Shown piece after piece: positions 21,000-34,599 of a stretch of 64,000 nt of DNA (its first letter is position 1; each line of letters opens with the position of its first letter). Origin of the DNA: Sorex araneus (taxonomy: Eukaryota; Chordata; Mammalia; Eulipotyphla; Soricidae); NCBI RefSeq assembly GCF_027595985.1, contig NC_073302.1:12383811-12447810 (forward strand), read 5' to 3'. The notes under the pieces are model-generated. The model saw nothing but the letters and a program-made list of their open reading frames with translations. It did not search any database and was not told the origin of the DNA. A program made the translations under genes and the position numbers.

Positions 21000-23220
21000 T
21001 CTTAGTGTTTATCAGCAATTTTGGAATCTGAAGCGAGTGCTGTTTGCTCATCGGTTTGTTTGTGATGAGTCTGTTTGACTATGATGAATCAAACAGTAAA
21101 GACACCCAGATAAAAGTCTCTTAGAAAATGTTTCAAAACTGGACACAGGCACAAAGTTCTTGAAGGCTGCCTTAGCTTCCACAATTTCTGGGAGTTGACT
21201 ATGAAGCGAAAGGCCAGAACCATTGCCTTTACTGGTTCCAGTGCATCGATCACACAGATGTAGGGGCTGATGGCTAGTTTCCTTATTGCTTTGTTTTTCT
21301 CATTAAGTCACCTTGATCGCTGGAGACAGCCCAGAGAAGCCTGGGAAGTCTTGTCTTCACACTATAATTTGACCTCAGTGAAAAGTTAACCTACTCCGGG
21401 AGACATACCAGTTAGGTTCCAAATCTCAAGGTGGAACAACCTTGCGCTATCATTCAACCTACTGAGCCCCCTTAACAGAGCTGTCTGAAAGAAGCACCTG
21501 AGTTGTTTGTTTGTTTGTTTATTTGTTTTTACCTTCCTTTCTGCCCTTCCTGCTTTCTACACTTCTTCCAAATCTCTCCTGAGAGACGTGTCACTTAAAC
21601 TGCTTGTAAGAGACGGTCTTAGATTTTGTCTCTTGGAGACTATTACATGTTAGAATGAATGGAGGAGATTGTCAACCAGGACCATCTGTGGCGAGTCTCT
21701 GAAGCTGCCCTGAGATAGGTGGGGTTTGAATTTGGATCCACCAGGCCTTTATCAGATCCACTTGAAAACACACCTGAAATCCCAAGGCAGTCTTCCAAAT
21801 GCTGAGGTGTAACCAGGAACTCTAGGACCAACAATAATGCATCAGTGTTCAGAACGTGGGCACAAGAGCTGAAGCTATTGCTGCCTTAGGTTTCCTTAAG
21901 TCTAAAACCAATAACATGCATAGATTTATTCTCAATAATAAATCATCTGTTTCGGATGACTAATGGTTAGATTACTATTTCAGACATTCTTCTGAACTGA
22001 AACTAATAAGCTAATATTTAATCAATGTATGAGTTTTGAGCCATGTCAAACAAAATCAAAGATTAGATAATTATGAAGCAAAAGTAGATTGTAAAGGATG
22101 ATTCAATGTAAAAGAATCTTTCGTTTGCAGCAGGTGCCATAAATCTGCCATAAATCTAGTGCAGCATATTCTCAGACCAAGAGTGTCAGGATCAGATCAC
22201 CTCTGATGAGACTGACTGGCTGAATTTTAATTTTGTGCTGATTGTCTCAATCATTGAAGGGCTCTGAAGAAGAAGGAATTACCATGTGGAGCATATGATC
22301 ACATAGGATCCAGTTTTGACCATTAGAGGACACAGATCTCTGGTCTGTACTCAATCCTATGCATAATCTCACTTTTACATCAAAAGATATCACCAAAGGA
22401 AAAAAAAATTCAGAGACCCAAAAGCTTTGAGTTAATGCATATTATTGCCAGTAATGGTATCATTTTTGGAGGCCACAAACATCCCACATTTTCCAACACT
22501 GAAATATTTATGGCTTCCATGCTGCTATATCTTTTCACAAATAGAGGAAATAATTGTTCAAGTGCTCTCATCTTTTAGCGAGAGATAACTCTCAAGCAAG
22601 GCTCACTGTGCACTGAAACAACTCCTAGTGATTCTCACATCTAGTGAGCTGAAAGGTTCCGTGTACCAGAGCTAGAAGGTTCAATGCTAGGGAATGAGGA
22701 TCTGGTGCTTTTCGGGCCTCTGTGGTGATGGGGATAACCAGAGTCACCCCAGCAGTGCTTGGGGAACATGAGGTTCACACAGTGGTTTCTTAGGCGTGTC
22801 CTGTGCTATGCCCCCTAAGGCTCACAGATCCATGTCGTGTGAGAATTTAATGTCAGGTCAGGCACATGCTCAAGTGGGATTGTTTAAGCCGACTTGTTTC
22901 AACAACACTATTTTATTCTAATACAGTCTGCTACCCTTGTACCCAAGAAGAACAATTTGATTATTATATAGTAAATTCAAAATTATTATCTGTTGCATGA
23001 CTGATTTTAAACTGGAGGAGAAGACAAAAGAGACTGAAGATCCAAGAGCAGTGTAGGAGGAGGGGGAATTACATGGGATGGGGGGTAGAAGTATTGGAGG
23101 GTGGTATCTAGCTGATCTTTAACAAGAAAGGGAGAGAGAAATAAAAAGAATAGAAAAATAAAAATGATATAGAGGAAAGGATGTGGGAAAACTCTTGGAT
23201 TTTTATCTTTGTATGAAACT
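21000..23220. other. Sequence 5' of C5, mostly unrecognised
   Basis: About 2.2 kb upstream of the promoter. A TTTG-type short repeat lies at 21505-21528 and a degraded antisense SINE may lie at 22700-22820. No open frame with motifs, and no CNTRL exon recognised. Confidence 0.5.
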
Positions 23221-25420
23221 GCCTACTTTGAGTAGTATCTGTTTAGCCCCTCTCCTACATTTTTCTATTGTGTTTTTTATATTTTTAAGTTTTACAAGTG
23301 CTTTATATACACTTGATTTTTACCCATTGTCAGATGAATAGTGAGCAAATGCGCAGGGTCAATCTGTACAGTATCTTTTAATTCTAGTCAGTGTTTCTTT
23401 TTAAATGAGATCCTTGTTAATTTTATGTCATCCTATTTGTATATTTATTTATTTTTATTTTTTACCTTGTTTTGCCTGGTCAATGACACTACATATCGTA
23501 AATGCCTCCAGATTCAATGTGTGAAGAGTCCTGCTTATGTTTTCCTGAATTCAGCTTGTGGGTTCAGGTCTGATAACAAGACATTTCATCCATTTAAATA
23601 GATTTTTGTGTATGCTGTGAGATAGGGGTCTGAGTTCATTTTCTTGCATGTGACTGACCAGTCTTTCCCTACCATTTGTTGAACAGCTTTTTTTTGCTTC
23701 ACTTCATATACCTAGCTCCTTCACCAAAGATTAGCTATCTGCAAACGTGAGTCTGTCTCTGGACTCTCAATCCTATTCCGTTGGTCTGAGAGTCTGTCTT
23801 TATTCTAGGTCCACACAGTCTTGGTTACCATAGCTTCATAATTTAAAGTCAGGATAAATACCTTTCATCTTCTTTTTCTAAAAATTTCATTGGATAAACA
23901 GAGAGTTTCATAATTTCATACTAAGCTGAGTAACATTTGCTCTGCATCCTTGAAAAATGTCATCAATATTTTAATAATGCTTGAATAGGATAGATATTTT
24001 GACAATATTAGTTTTTTAAATTCCTGAACATGATTTTTTTTTATTTTCCAGTATTAGCTTTTTTTTTTATTCGTGACTTCTAGTTTTCCATGTAGAAGTC
24101 ATTCACGTCCCTTTTAATGTTGATTCCTAGTTCCTTAAGATTTTTTTTTTTATCAATCAAGAGCTTTTATTTATTTATTTTTTTTATAATTTATTTATTT
24201 TTAATTAGAGAATCACCGTGAGGGTACAGTTACAGATTTATACACTTTTGTGCTTATACTTCCCTCATACAAAGTTCGGGAACCCATCCCTTCACCAGTG
24301 CCCATTCTCCACCACCCGTAAACCCGGCGTCCCTCCCACCCTCCCCAATCCCATCTCCCCCCCACCCCACCCTGCCACTGTGGCAGGGCATTCCCTTCTG
24401 TTCTCTCTCTCTAATTAGCTGTTGTGGTTTGCAATAAAGGTGTTGAGTGGCCGCTGTGCTCAGTCTCTAGCCCTCATTCAGCCCGCAACTCCCTTCCCCC
24501 ACATGGCCTTCAACTACAATGTAGTTGGTGATCGCTTCTCTGAGTTGCCCTTTCCCCGGAACGTGAGGCCAGCCTCGAAGCCATGGGGTCAACCTCCTGG
24601 TACTTATTTCTACGGTTCTTGGGTATTAGTCTCCCACTCTGATATTCTATATACCATAGATGAGTGCAGTCTTTCTATGTCTGTCTCTCTCTGACTCATT
24701 TCACTCAGCATGAAACTTTTCATGCCCATCCACTTAACTACAAAATTCTTGACTTCCTTTTTTCTAACAGCTGCATAGTATTCCATTGTATAGATGTACC
24801 AAAGTTTCCTCAACCAGTCATCCGTTTTGGGGCATTCGGGTTTTTTCCAGATTCTGGCTATTGTAAACAGTGCTGCGATGAACATACATGTGCAGATGTT
24901 GTTTCGATTGTACTTTTTTGATTCTCTGGGATATATTCCCAGCAGTGGTATTGCTGGGTCAAATGGGAGCTCAACCTCTAGTTTTCTGAGAATCGTCCAT
25001 ACTGTTTTCCAAAAGGGCTGAACTAGCCGGCATTCCCACCAGCAGTGTAGAAGGGTCCCTTTCTCCCCACATCCTCTCCAACAGCGGTTGCTTTTGTTCT
25101 TTTGGATGTGTGCCAGTCTCTGTGGTGTGAGGTGGTATCTCATGCTTGTTTTGATCTGCATCTCTCTGATAATTAGTGATGCAGAGCACTTTTTCATGTG
25201 CCTTTTGGCCATTCGTATTTCTTCCTTGGTAAAGTTTCTGTTCATTTCTTCGCCCCATTTTTTGATGGGGTTGGATGTTTTCTTCTTGTAGAGTTCAACC
25301 AGTGCTTTGTATACCATTGATATCAACCCCTTATCTGATGGGTATCTAGTTCCTTAAGATTTTTAAATGCTATTTGAAATAAAGTTGAATTTCTATTTCT
25401 TTTTCAAGTTACTGTTTGCT
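23220..25420 (-). mobile_element. Older antisense L1 ORF2 remnant, interrupted
   Basis: Antisense L1 ORF2 with many lesions, recognised from GTGAGATAGGGGTCTGAGTT and CCATTTGTTGAACAGC. A younger L1 interrupts it at 24145-25345, and a short remainder follows to about 25420. Confidence 0.65.
24145..25345 (-). mobile_element. Young 5'-truncated L1, antisense
   Basis: Contains an almost intact ORF2 C-terminus of 238 codons (24610-25326, minus strand). It has the L1-specific run [19 protein letters not shown], then PLLGIYP and [17 protein letters not shown]. The 3' UTR and A tail follow. The 18-base duplication CTAGTTCCTTAAGATTTT at 24127-24144 and 25346-25363 flanks it. Not a host gene. Confidence 0.93.
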
Positions 25421-25428
25421 GTTTGCAG

Positions 25429-25540
25429 GTGTCGTAATCCATATGCTAAAAACAGTGACAACAAGTCTCACGATGGAGACGTTATTGGTGCCGGCTCAAG
25501 CAAATTGATGAGCAACAGGATGACAGTGACAATTACTGTT
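25429..25540 (+). mobile_element. SINE, long type, 3' half
   Basis: Sense tail only: GTGACAACAAGTCTCACGAT, GAGACGTTATTGGTGC, GGATGACAGTGAC. Confidence 0.8.
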
Positions 25541-25577
25541 TACATATATAAATGAAATAGATGGGGGAAGGGCATAT

Positions 25578-25738
25578 TTTGGACCACACCTGGCAGTGCT
25601 CAAGGCTTATTCCTTGCTCTGCATGCAGGGATCACTCCTGGTAGGCTCAGGGATCCTCACAGATACCGGGGATCAAATCCGGGTTGGCCACTTGCAAGGC
25701 AACTAACTGCCTTACCTGCTCTACTAATGCTCCAGCCC
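25578..25738 (-). mobile_element. SOR-type SINE
   Basis: Antisense: GGACCACACCTGGCAGTGCT to CTACTAATGCTCCAGCCC, B box as GATCAAATCCGGG. Confidence 0.75.
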
Positions 25739-25989
25739 TATAAATGCAATGTATTTTTATATCTCTTTTGTAACCTAATACTTTATTTTGTACGTTTAAT
25801 TTTTCTAGGAGATTTTTAGTAGAAGCCAGGTGTGATTCACGAATGCAGAGCCAGGAGTAAGCCTTGAGCAACACCAGGTGAACCCCTGCAAAAGAGCTTT
25901 TTAGTGAAGTCTTTAGGGTCTTACTGTGTATAACCACACCACCCTCAAATAGTGACATTTTAGATTTTGGCATTTTTACTTGGAAAATC

Positions 25990-26137
25990 TCAGAATCTAC
26001 TCCTGACTCTGTGCTGAGGGATCACTCATCACTCCTTGTGGTGCTCAGGAGACCATATGGGGTATCCAAAATTTAACCTGGGGTTTGGCTACATACAAGG
26101 CTAGTGCCCTACCTCCTGTACTAATGCTCTGGCCCTC
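25990..26137 (-). mobile_element. SOR-type SINE
   Basis: Antisense, diverged: GTGGTGCTCAGGAGACCATA to ACTAATGCTCTGGCCC. A sense scrap of the same family lies at 25820-25890. Confidence 0.7.
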
Positions 26138-26139
26138 AA

Positions 26140-27490
26140 GCAACTGTTTTATTAAACTTCTTGGTATGTGTGTATTCTTCCAATACTCTTTATGTTTACC
26201 TATAATAAATTAGAAAAGCCTAAAAGATGAAAAAACTATCTTCTCCCTCAGTTTACATCTACAACAACCTATTTTGTGTAACCAGGTGACTAATTCAGAG
26301 AATTGATGGGAGCAAGGAAAAGAGTAAACAGGTTTCTCAGTCATGTGTATGTTCTAAGCACAGCGGATGCCCTTTTAAAAGTTCCTTTGCAACAGAAAGT
26401 GTCGGCAACTCTGTTTGCCTGTAGCTGAGGCATGCTGAACTTGTTCTCACTGTGACTCTCATGAAGGTCCGCAATTTTGGGGTCCACAGATGAATTTCAT
26501 TGTGAACACTGTATAAATGGGGCAGCAGGAATAATTGGGATCTTCTTCTTCACATACTCTATTGTACCATTAGATTTGACTAAAAAAGTTCATATGCAAA
26601 ATAATTATTTTGAGACAGAATTTGGCTTGAAATTAAGCATGAGGACTTCTAAATGCTGAGTTCTGTGCCACTGCACACATGGCTTGTCTAAAAATCCAAC
26701 TCTAGGGTATCTCTGCTTAGGACTACATAGACAAGAGTCTTAGAACATCACATGGGTCTCCCCAAATGACAACGGACATGGCACCTACAGAGCGAGTAGA
26801 GAATGTCAGGAAGATGAGACACTTCTCAGAGGCTATGAAAGCAACACAGAACTGCTGGCCTGGGGCTGGGTAGTTAGAGATGTTACAAAAGAGTCTGAAA
26901 GATGGGAGACTACCAGAATGGAAAGGGTGTTGGGGCTAAAATCTGGGAGGAGGAAAAGGAGGGGTTAGACTCACTAGAGAAGGAGAGGGTGGTCAGAGGA
27001 TAGAACCATCCAGAGACTTCAATAGACTCATCAATGGATGGAATTTATGGCCTAAGAGGAGCAGTCCCCCAAGGACAGGACAAAGAAAGTTCTAATCTGT
27101 AGAGGGTTTTGAGCACTTGTGGAACTATTATGGATGGCAAGTATAGATGTTTCCCAAGAAAGAAAAGGCCAAAAAGTAGGCTAGTATCATAGGTTTAGCA
27201 AAGTGAAGTCACATATGGTTGGCTATCCTGGGGTCATTCCTCAGAGCCTGGACATCAGGTCATATCATGGAGGCCTACAGAAGGAAGCAGATAGGACCTA
27301 GAGACATGATAGAGTCCCATTTCTGACAGAGAAACTGATGTATGGGGATTCCTTGTTTTTTGGTACAAAGTTTTTGTTGTAGAAATGTGGGATATAAATG
27401 GTGGCGTTGGTTACATCGCATCATGTATATATGTAATACGTCTGATATGTGTACTGAAAAGTTCAATATTATGTTATATTTATTATACTA
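26140..27490. other. Upstream region, nothing recognised
   Basis: About 1.3 kb of apparently single-copy sequence. Purine-rich stretch at 26870-27000. No exon or RNA gene seen. Confidence 0.45.
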
Positions 27491-27498
27491 CAATGTGC

Positions 27499-27504
27499 AA
27501 GTGT

Positions 27505-27543
<39 letters not shown>
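27499..27543. repeat. (GT)n microsatellite
   Basis: About 20 GT units. It produces valine/cysteine-rich spurious open frames. Confidence 0.95.
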
Positions 27544-27544
<1 letters not shown>

Positions 27545-27767
27545 TTCTGAAGTTCAGACTTGGGGTCTCAGACATGAAAGGCATGCTCTCTTCCGCCCAC
27601 CAGAATTCCATTTCAATGCACTTTTTAACCTGGAAAGAAAGAAAAAAGGGAAACAAATTGTACTATGAAATTTGCCAGATGATGCGTAAAGAAGTTAAAA
27701 AATTAGCATTTTTGATATATTATTAGGAAGTTCCAATTTTAGTGTATGTGCTGCTGAAGTGAAGGGA

Positions 27768-28012
27768 CTGGAGTGATCGGACAAGGGTAGGGTGTTTGCC
27801 TTGCACGTGGCGAACCCAGGTTCGCTTCCTTCGTCCCTCTGGGAGAGCCCGGCAAGCTACTGAGCATATCTCGCTCATACAGCAGAGCCTGGCAAGCTAC
27901 CCATGGCATATTCAATATGACAAAAAAAAGTAATAACAAGTCTCACAATGGAGACGTTACTGGTGCCCAATCAAGCAAATCGATGAATAACTGGATGACA
28001 GAGCTATTATTT
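27768..28012 (+). mobile_element. SINE, long type
   Basis: Sense: AGGGACTGGAGTGATCGGAC to AACTGGATGACAGAGCTATT. Confidence 0.85.
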
Positions 28013-28133
28013 GGAAGATGAAATGGATGTCAACTCTCACATCACATATCCTCAGAATCTTACTAACAATCTATTTGAGATGATACAGAATCACCTAGGA
28101 ACTATGCGTGTTTCCCTCAAGAAAATCAAAATT

Positions 28134-28306
28134 TCAGGAGTGGAGAGATAATGCAACAGATAGTTTCCTTTGTACAATACCAACCTGGGTTCAATTCCTG
28201 GCACCCTATTCTCTCTCACTAGTCCTGCAAGGAGTGGTTCCTTGGCACAGAGCTGGGGGTAAGCCCTGAGCATCACTGGTGTGTCTCCCCCCAAAAAAAA
28301 GTTTAA
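28134..28306 (+). mobile_element. SOR-type SINE, diverged
   Basis: Sense: GGAGTGGAGAGATAATGCAA, CCAACCTGGGTTCAATTCCT, and a CCAAAAAAAA end. Confidence 0.75.
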
Positions 28307-29199
28307 AAAGAAAAAAGATGAAAATAAAATTCTGGAGGCAATAGCTGAATGGTGATGCAGGACTGAATTCTTCCTCATCCTCTTTGTGGGTAGAAAACAA
28401 AGCAGCTTGATGTGGGCACCTCTCTTTGGTGGGTTTTTTGATTGCTGGGCAGATTCCCTCCTGTGAGAAGCTGCTGTCCAGGGTCCTTGGGTGGGACATG
28501 ATCAGAAGACCAAAGTGTTTGAGCAAGGTGGGGGATCAAATACTGCCATGTCAGAGTGAGGTCCCTCACACCAATCCCAGGCTGGTCACAGTTAGAACAT
28601 CTCTAGAGCCACAATGCCACAATATTATGTGTTAAGTATGAACTTGCTTCTCAAAATCCCTTGGATCCTGTAGAATCCCAAATTAGGTACCATTGTGACC
28701 CTGCTTGAAGTGTGACCAGAGAAAAAAGACCTGAGTTTTCCATTTCATTCTCCTTTTAGGGTCAGGTTCCTGATCCTTGAGAAACTGGTATAGTATATCC
28801 CAGGCATCCTTGACTTGGGAATGAGGCATACACTGGAAAGGCATAGGGGTCATGAGGGGCGGATCAAGGTAAGAGAAGATTGAGTTGTCACTAGGGATAG
28901 AGGAAAAGGATGGGTTAATCAGATTTAAAAGTTGGCATATGGGTAATATATAAAGCAGAGAGAAGGGCAAAGATATGAGGGAAATGCTGTTTAAATGATC
29001 CTGTCATCATGAATTCACAAGTGTTCACGAGCACTTCACATACAGCAGACACTGAGCTTGGGGTTGGGTAGCAGTGAACCAGACTGAGGCTCAAGGAACC
29101 CGTGTCTAAGGTTGAGAACAGAGCAACCCATGATGAACATTGTGAAGGGAAACTAGGTTGAGGAAGGAAAATGATTTACACTTAGAACTAGGTCTTCTT

Positions 29200-29880
29200 G
29201 TTTGTAATAGACAACCGACATAAGTGTTACTTAAATGAGATCAAAGTTTATTTTTCACATGAAAGAAATAAAAATCTGTGTTGACATGACCACAGGTCAT
29301 CAGAGATTGGAACTATTATTTTTTGTTCCTCCATGGTAGCATCAATCTTCCAATTTCACTGTTGCCTCTTAGTCAGATGAGTGCTGGAACTCCAAGTGTC
29401 ATTTTGGCTTAGGGCTGCAAAACTGAAAGATAAGAAGAGGACCCTCTCCTATGAATCAACTCTCCTTCCTAGAAGTATCATGCAATTTTGTTCCTTCAGG
29501 AGCTCATAACTTATCTTTACTCAATTTCAAGACCCAAAACAGTGGCAATATGGCAGGCTAAAATTGAGATTCTTAAAATAAGGAAGAAAGAGGTTATACT
29601 AGATTAACCAGATATTTATGACACAAAGTGTTTTCCTATGTTGCCTTTCAAATTATGAATATTGAGTATCTAATATTTAGAAATATTATCCTGACTTTAT
29701 AGGATGATAATTTTTGATACAGACCATTTTAATAAAATGTAAAACTTCTAAAGATATCATTATAAATTATATAAGTCTTCCCTTTTTGACAAAGATTCAG
29801 TGTTAGGCTTGGATCCCAGCTCCACTTCAAGCTATGTTTTTTCCCCCCACCCTTGCTTCAAGGTTTTTATTCTTGCAAAA
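29200..29880. repeat. Possible ancient interspersed repeat
   Basis: Stretch with the general look of an old mammalian repeat (TTTATTTTTCACATGAAAGA). I could not assign a family, and no exon is seen. Confidence 0.25.
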
Positions 29881-29884
29881 CATT

Positions 29885-30050
29885 ATTTTTTATATATAAA
29901 AAGTATATGTATATTGTATTTATATATTTATAATATTTATACATATATTTAATTTATAAATTAATAAACATATATTTATAAATATTAGAAATATATTTAT
30001 ATATATTTATTATATATTGATATATATATCAATATATATATACTTTAATT
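29885..30050. repeat. AT-rich low-complexity block
   Basis: About 165 bases composed almost wholly of A and T (TATATTTATAAATATT and similar). Confidence 0.85.
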
Positions 30051-30469
30051 TCTCCTTACAGAATTACAATTCTCCTCTAAGAGGAGAATACATAAAATAT
30101 CTTCTTCAGGTGAAGTTACAAAGTGATTGGTTAATAAAGTTTAGGGGAGGATAAGATAGACAAGGTGTGACAGTGTTGAAGTGTCTTGATTACTTTGTAT
30201 ATCAAAAGCATATGTGTTAGCACTATTACATTACCTAAGCCTGCAATGTTTTTTAAGAAAGAATAAACAAAACCTCTTGTTGAATAATTATTCAACACTA
30301 CTCCAACTCTATTCTTGCACTGCAAGTTTGTTGTATATATTAAAATCTAATAAATATTTCTTATTCTGATTTTAATGGAAATATACCATTTATCTCAACC
30401 TAAATCACCACTTACCTGCCCTGTTTGATATACTAGTCATTGTATTTTCAGTCTTTCCACTTTCTCCCT

Positions 30470-31130
30470 TTCCTTCACCTAAGTCTCCTTCTCTTGAAAC
30501 TCCTTTGAGAGTTTCCAAGAAAAGCATGGGGGCACTCAAGGGAATTGAGAATTCGGTGGCTGAGAGCTGCCTCCCCAGGTCGGCCCACAGCAGTGAGAGA
30601 CAGAAGAAGGACCGGGGTAACGGAGAAACAGGGTCCAGGCCCCAGGTTGCTGGTAGTCAGTTTATTTCTCTTTCCCAGCGTTGTCCAATCTCTCCCCTTA
30701 CGGCACAATCGTGGTCATAGTTTTTGGTCGTAGTCCCAGTCACCATAGTTCTCATACTCATAGGCCTCAAAGTCCTCTCCTTCATTATCTCCTTCCTAGT
30801 CTTGTCGTAGATTCATAGTTCTCTACCTTCAGTCACTGTCGTCCTTCTAGTCTTTACAGACCCTCTAGTCCTCAAAGACCTCAAAGTCCCAGAGTCCCCT
30901 TCTTTTCCCCTGAAGAGCATAGTTATATAGAAGTCATGAAGGGTGGGGGTACACATAGGTGTGATTGAACATTGCTATACCAACACGCAGAGGTAAAGCC
31001 ACTCTTTCTGGGGCAGTTCTAGGAGATTAACTCATGGGAAAAAATTTCATCTGAGGGTTCAGCACTCTAAATTACTAGGAGAACCTGCTCAAGGCAGGAT
31101 TTGATCCAGGATGTATTATTTTATCCTTGC
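30470..31130 (-). mobile_element. LTR-like element, antisense
   Basis: GC-moderate block with a reversed polyadenylation signal (GTTTATTTCT at 30659-30668) followed by short tandem motifs (CATAGTTCTC, CCTCAAAGTCC) and a TACACATAGGTG string. The organisation suggests an ERV LTR. No viral genes are present. Confidence 0.4.
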
Positions 31131-31769
31131 CTCAGATAGTAATCCATTTAAACAATCATAGTAAATTTATTGCTTATAATATTTCTAGTCATTTTGTATG
31201 AACACAGTAAGAGATGTATTAAGCTTAATGGTCGATTCTTCCTGGGGACATATCACTGTATTTCCCAGACCAAGTTATGCTCTCCTAACCCAGCAGGGTT
31301 CTTATTTAGTTACTACTTTTTTGGGTCATGACATAGTTTGTTCCATGACCATGCTTATTATACTTATGGTGCCTAGCTTTGATGCCAGGTAGCTTACAAC
31401 ATACCCTGGCTCCATCCAGCCCCTTTGTCAGGACCTTCCTTTTGGGGGTGTTAAAAAGTAAAGAAACTGAGGCTCAGGAAAATATGATGGATGCCCAGGA
31501 GTAAATAGTATTTGTAGTCAATTAACTCCCATGTTACAAAAGCATAGCATCAACTGTATTCCCATGTCTATACAAAAACACCAATGCCAAACCATGCAAA
31601 TGACATAAAGGAAATAGAAAAGCAATAGAGGATTATTATGTTTGATGGAATGGGGTGTGCCTCAAGAGCACTGTGTGGGAGTAGCTCAATAAACCTATGT
31701 TCTGTGTGGGAGAAGCAAGGACAACCCAATGTCATCCAACATTCCTGCACCTCAAAAAAAAACAGTGAA

Positions 31770-32970
31770 CAAGATACAAATACAGCCCACAGAATGGGAA
31801 AAATTATTTACTTAATACCCATCAGATAATATAAAAGATAGGTAAGGCACTGGTAAAACTTGACAAGAAAAAAAATTTTAACTCATCAAAAAATGGAGAG
31901 AAGAAATGAACAGAAATTGCCTCAAAGAAGAAATAGGATTGGACAAAAGGCACATGAAAACATACTCTACATCGCTAATCATCAGGGAGATGCAAATCAA
32001 AACAACCATGAGATATCCTCTCAAGACACAGAGACTGGCACACATCAAAAAGAACAGGAACAACCAGTCACGGATGTGGGGAGAAAGAGACTCTTATTCA
32101 TTGTTGGCGGAAATGCTGACTGGTCTAGCCCTTTTAGAAAACAATATGGGCATTCCTCAAAACACCAGAAACAGGGCTTCTATGTGACCCAGCAATACCA
32201 CTTCTCGGAATATACCCTGAGGACCCAAAAACATGCTGCAGAAATGCCATCTGCAGTTCTATTTTCATTGCAGCACTATTCACAATAGCCAGAATCTGGA
32301 AACAACCCAAGTGCCCAAAATACAGATGACTTGATAAAGAAACTGTGGTATATCTACACAACAAAATACTACGTAGCCATCAGGAAAAATGAAATCATGA
32401 AATTGGCTTATTGATGGATGGATATGGGGACTATCATTCTCAGTGAAATGAGACAGAAGGACAGGGACAGACAGGATAATCGCACTTCTTTGTGGGATAA
32501 TAAAACATAAACATTGTAGGATACTAATACCCAAGGACAGTAAAAACAAGGGCCAGAAAAACTGACCCATGGTGGGAAGCTTGCTACAAATGGTGCAGCG
32601 GGAGAGGGTAGTTAGGATAGAAAAGTCCACTTGACAGTGATAACGAGAAATAATCAATCTGGACAAACACTGGGTGCTGAGAGTAGGTAAAGCGATAAAC
32701 ATGATAATCTTTTCAGTATCTGTATTGCAAACCATATGCCCAAAAGAGCGAGAGCAAGAGAGAGAGACAGACAGACAGACACACAGAGACAGAGAGACAG
32801 AGAGAAAGGAGAAAGTGCCTTACAACAGGACAGGTTTTGGGGAGTAGGGGAGACACTGTTGGCAGGAAGTGTGCACTGGTGAGGGGAAGGGTGATGGAAC
32901 ATTGTATGACTGATACCCAATCATGAACAGTTTTGTAACAGTGTATCTCATGGTGGTAAAATAAAATAAG
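31770..32970 (+). mobile_element. L1 3' part: ORF2 C-terminus and 3' UTR
   Basis: Sense, decayed. Blocks matching the ORF2 end (ATGGAGAGAAGAAATGAACAG, CACATCAAAAAGAACAGG, GTGGTATATCTACACAACAA) precede a tail with a GA/GACA repeat at 32745-32815 and a GTATCTCATGGTGG end. Frameshifted. Confidence 0.8.
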
Positions 32971-32999
32971 AGATATTTTAGATGCCCCCCAAAAGCTTT

Positions 33000-34383
33000 C
33001 TATACACTTAATGCTCAATTCACTCAGCACTGAAGTGAATTGTGTGCACTGCTTTTACTTCAGATTTCTCAGTTCTAGTGTTACATGGAATGATTTAGGT
33101 TTCATGGTGCCATCCACGTAAGAACTTACATTCTAGAGTCTGGGTGTTGGAAGTGGTCTCTCAGCTGTCTCTTGTGATGTGGCCTATTTTTAGAAAGTGA
33201 TCTTGAAAATTCCACAGGTGCCGCACATCAGTAATACACAGACCTACAAGACATGAGTGTGCACAGGTGTATTGGGGCTTCTCCATTCAGCTTGGATATG
33301 CTTTAAGAAAATCAACTGCATCACAGTGAACACCACTACCATCCCGCGCCACCCCCCAATATTAGTTACATAGCCATAATTTTTCTTAAAGGTGCAGCTA
33401 ATTCAGCTGCATGTACATATCTGGGTACAAGCTAGAATAGGTTTTTGGTTTTTTTTTTTTTTCAAAATGTCTGACAAGTCAAGGAATGAGAGTATCATTG
33501 GTTCACATGCATTTGCTTCCTGACACTTTCTCCATTTTGCCACCATGTATTATCAACTGAACAGAAAGTATAGAGCTCAGAAAAATGCAGCAAACAAGTG
33601 AGAAAGTGTGGACCATGACAAGATGCCCTCCATCTACATCTCTCCTCAGCTCTTCTTGGTCATCAGATCACCAGATGTCTGTGGACTTTGTGTCTCCGTC
33701 ACTTACCTACTCAACTCATTCTCATATTATTTTGGTCAACTTTCCATTTTTTTAATAAGACAAGATATTACAATTTTTGTTAGAAACTGTTTTCATTTAT
33801 TAATATCTGTTGTGTAATGAGCTGAATAGATCTTATAAAATTTATCATGATTACTCATTTGTTATATGGGTAATGCTCTAGTTGTTACTAGATATAAATA
33901 TAGCATAAGCTATATTTAAAGCATAAGCTTTAAATATAGCATAAGCTTTTTTAGCAGTCTGTCCCGATCCTATTTTTAAATATAGCAAAAATTTATAAAT
34001 TTTAGTATCCATAATGATTAAAAATAAGACAACTATGAAAAAAAACCCATATCCTAAAAAATACTAGTACTGAGTGGCAGTTACCCATATTAATAATGGG
34101 GGAATACATTAATGAGTCCTATTTTTTATTCCCTGTTCAACCTGTTGGCAAATAATAAGATTTTAGGAAAAGGGAATTTGAAATAATTGCTCATGAAATG
34201 GTGACTTAAAGTGGTTAAATTAACTAAATATTTCTAATATATAAAAATTTCTTGTTTATCTTATTAAAATAAGTTTGAAATATACCACTGTTAGTGAAAT
34301 AAGCAGATTTCAATGGAAAAACTGCATCAGAGTGAACACCAGAGTGTTCCCGAATTTCAGTATTTCATATACAAGATTCTTAC
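33000..34383. other. Sequence beyond exon 19: no exon 20 seen
   Basis: This is where C5 exon 20 would be expected after exon 19. Reading the minus strand I found nothing like the conserved end of that exon (PYSVVRGEQIQL in human). The rest is AT-rich and unrecognised. Confidence 0.5.
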
Positions 34384-34457
34384 CTTTTTCTGAAATGCTG
34401 ACACTTTGGATTCCCCAGACACTTAGATAAGTCGGTACTATGAAATCCACCTTATGC
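34384..34457 (-). CDS. C5: C5 exon 19 (MG6 alpha side)
   Basis: 74 bases, acceptor TTGTTATAG, donor G|GTAAGA. It encodes HKVDFIVPTYLSVWGIQSVS followed by ISEK. The pattern F-x-x-P-x-x-L-x-x-W-x-I-Q-x-x-x-I-S matches human C5. It ends in phase 1, as human exon 19 does. It is the last recognisable exon of this block; nothing like exon 20 follows in the next 13.5 kb. Confidence 0.88.
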
Positions 34458-34599
34458 CTATAACAAAAAGTATTTCAGTTTTTATACACAACTTACTTAA
34501 TTGACTTGGATCCAACTTGACACCATCTCCTATTAAACACAATCTTTCTGTTTTTGCCGTATAGAATTTTGAAACAACAAAAAAGGAAAAGAAATCAGT

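Noticed and set aside
24610..25326. 238-codon minus-strand open frame as a host gene
   Set aside because: It is the C-terminus of L1 ORF2, inside an L1 insertion with target duplications.
30240..30325. Minus-strand frame with NNYSTRG that loosely resembles the end of C5 exon 20 (VYNYRTSG)
   Set aside because: The preceding 30 residues show none of the strongly conserved exon 20 sequence, the acceptor would cut the exon far too short, and the phase does not fit exon 19.
20025..34384. Chimeric transcript splicing C5 exon 19 directly to exon 2
   Set aside because: Exon 19 ends in phase 1 but exon 2 needs phase 2, so the frame would break. Exon 1 with its own start and promoter also lies between.
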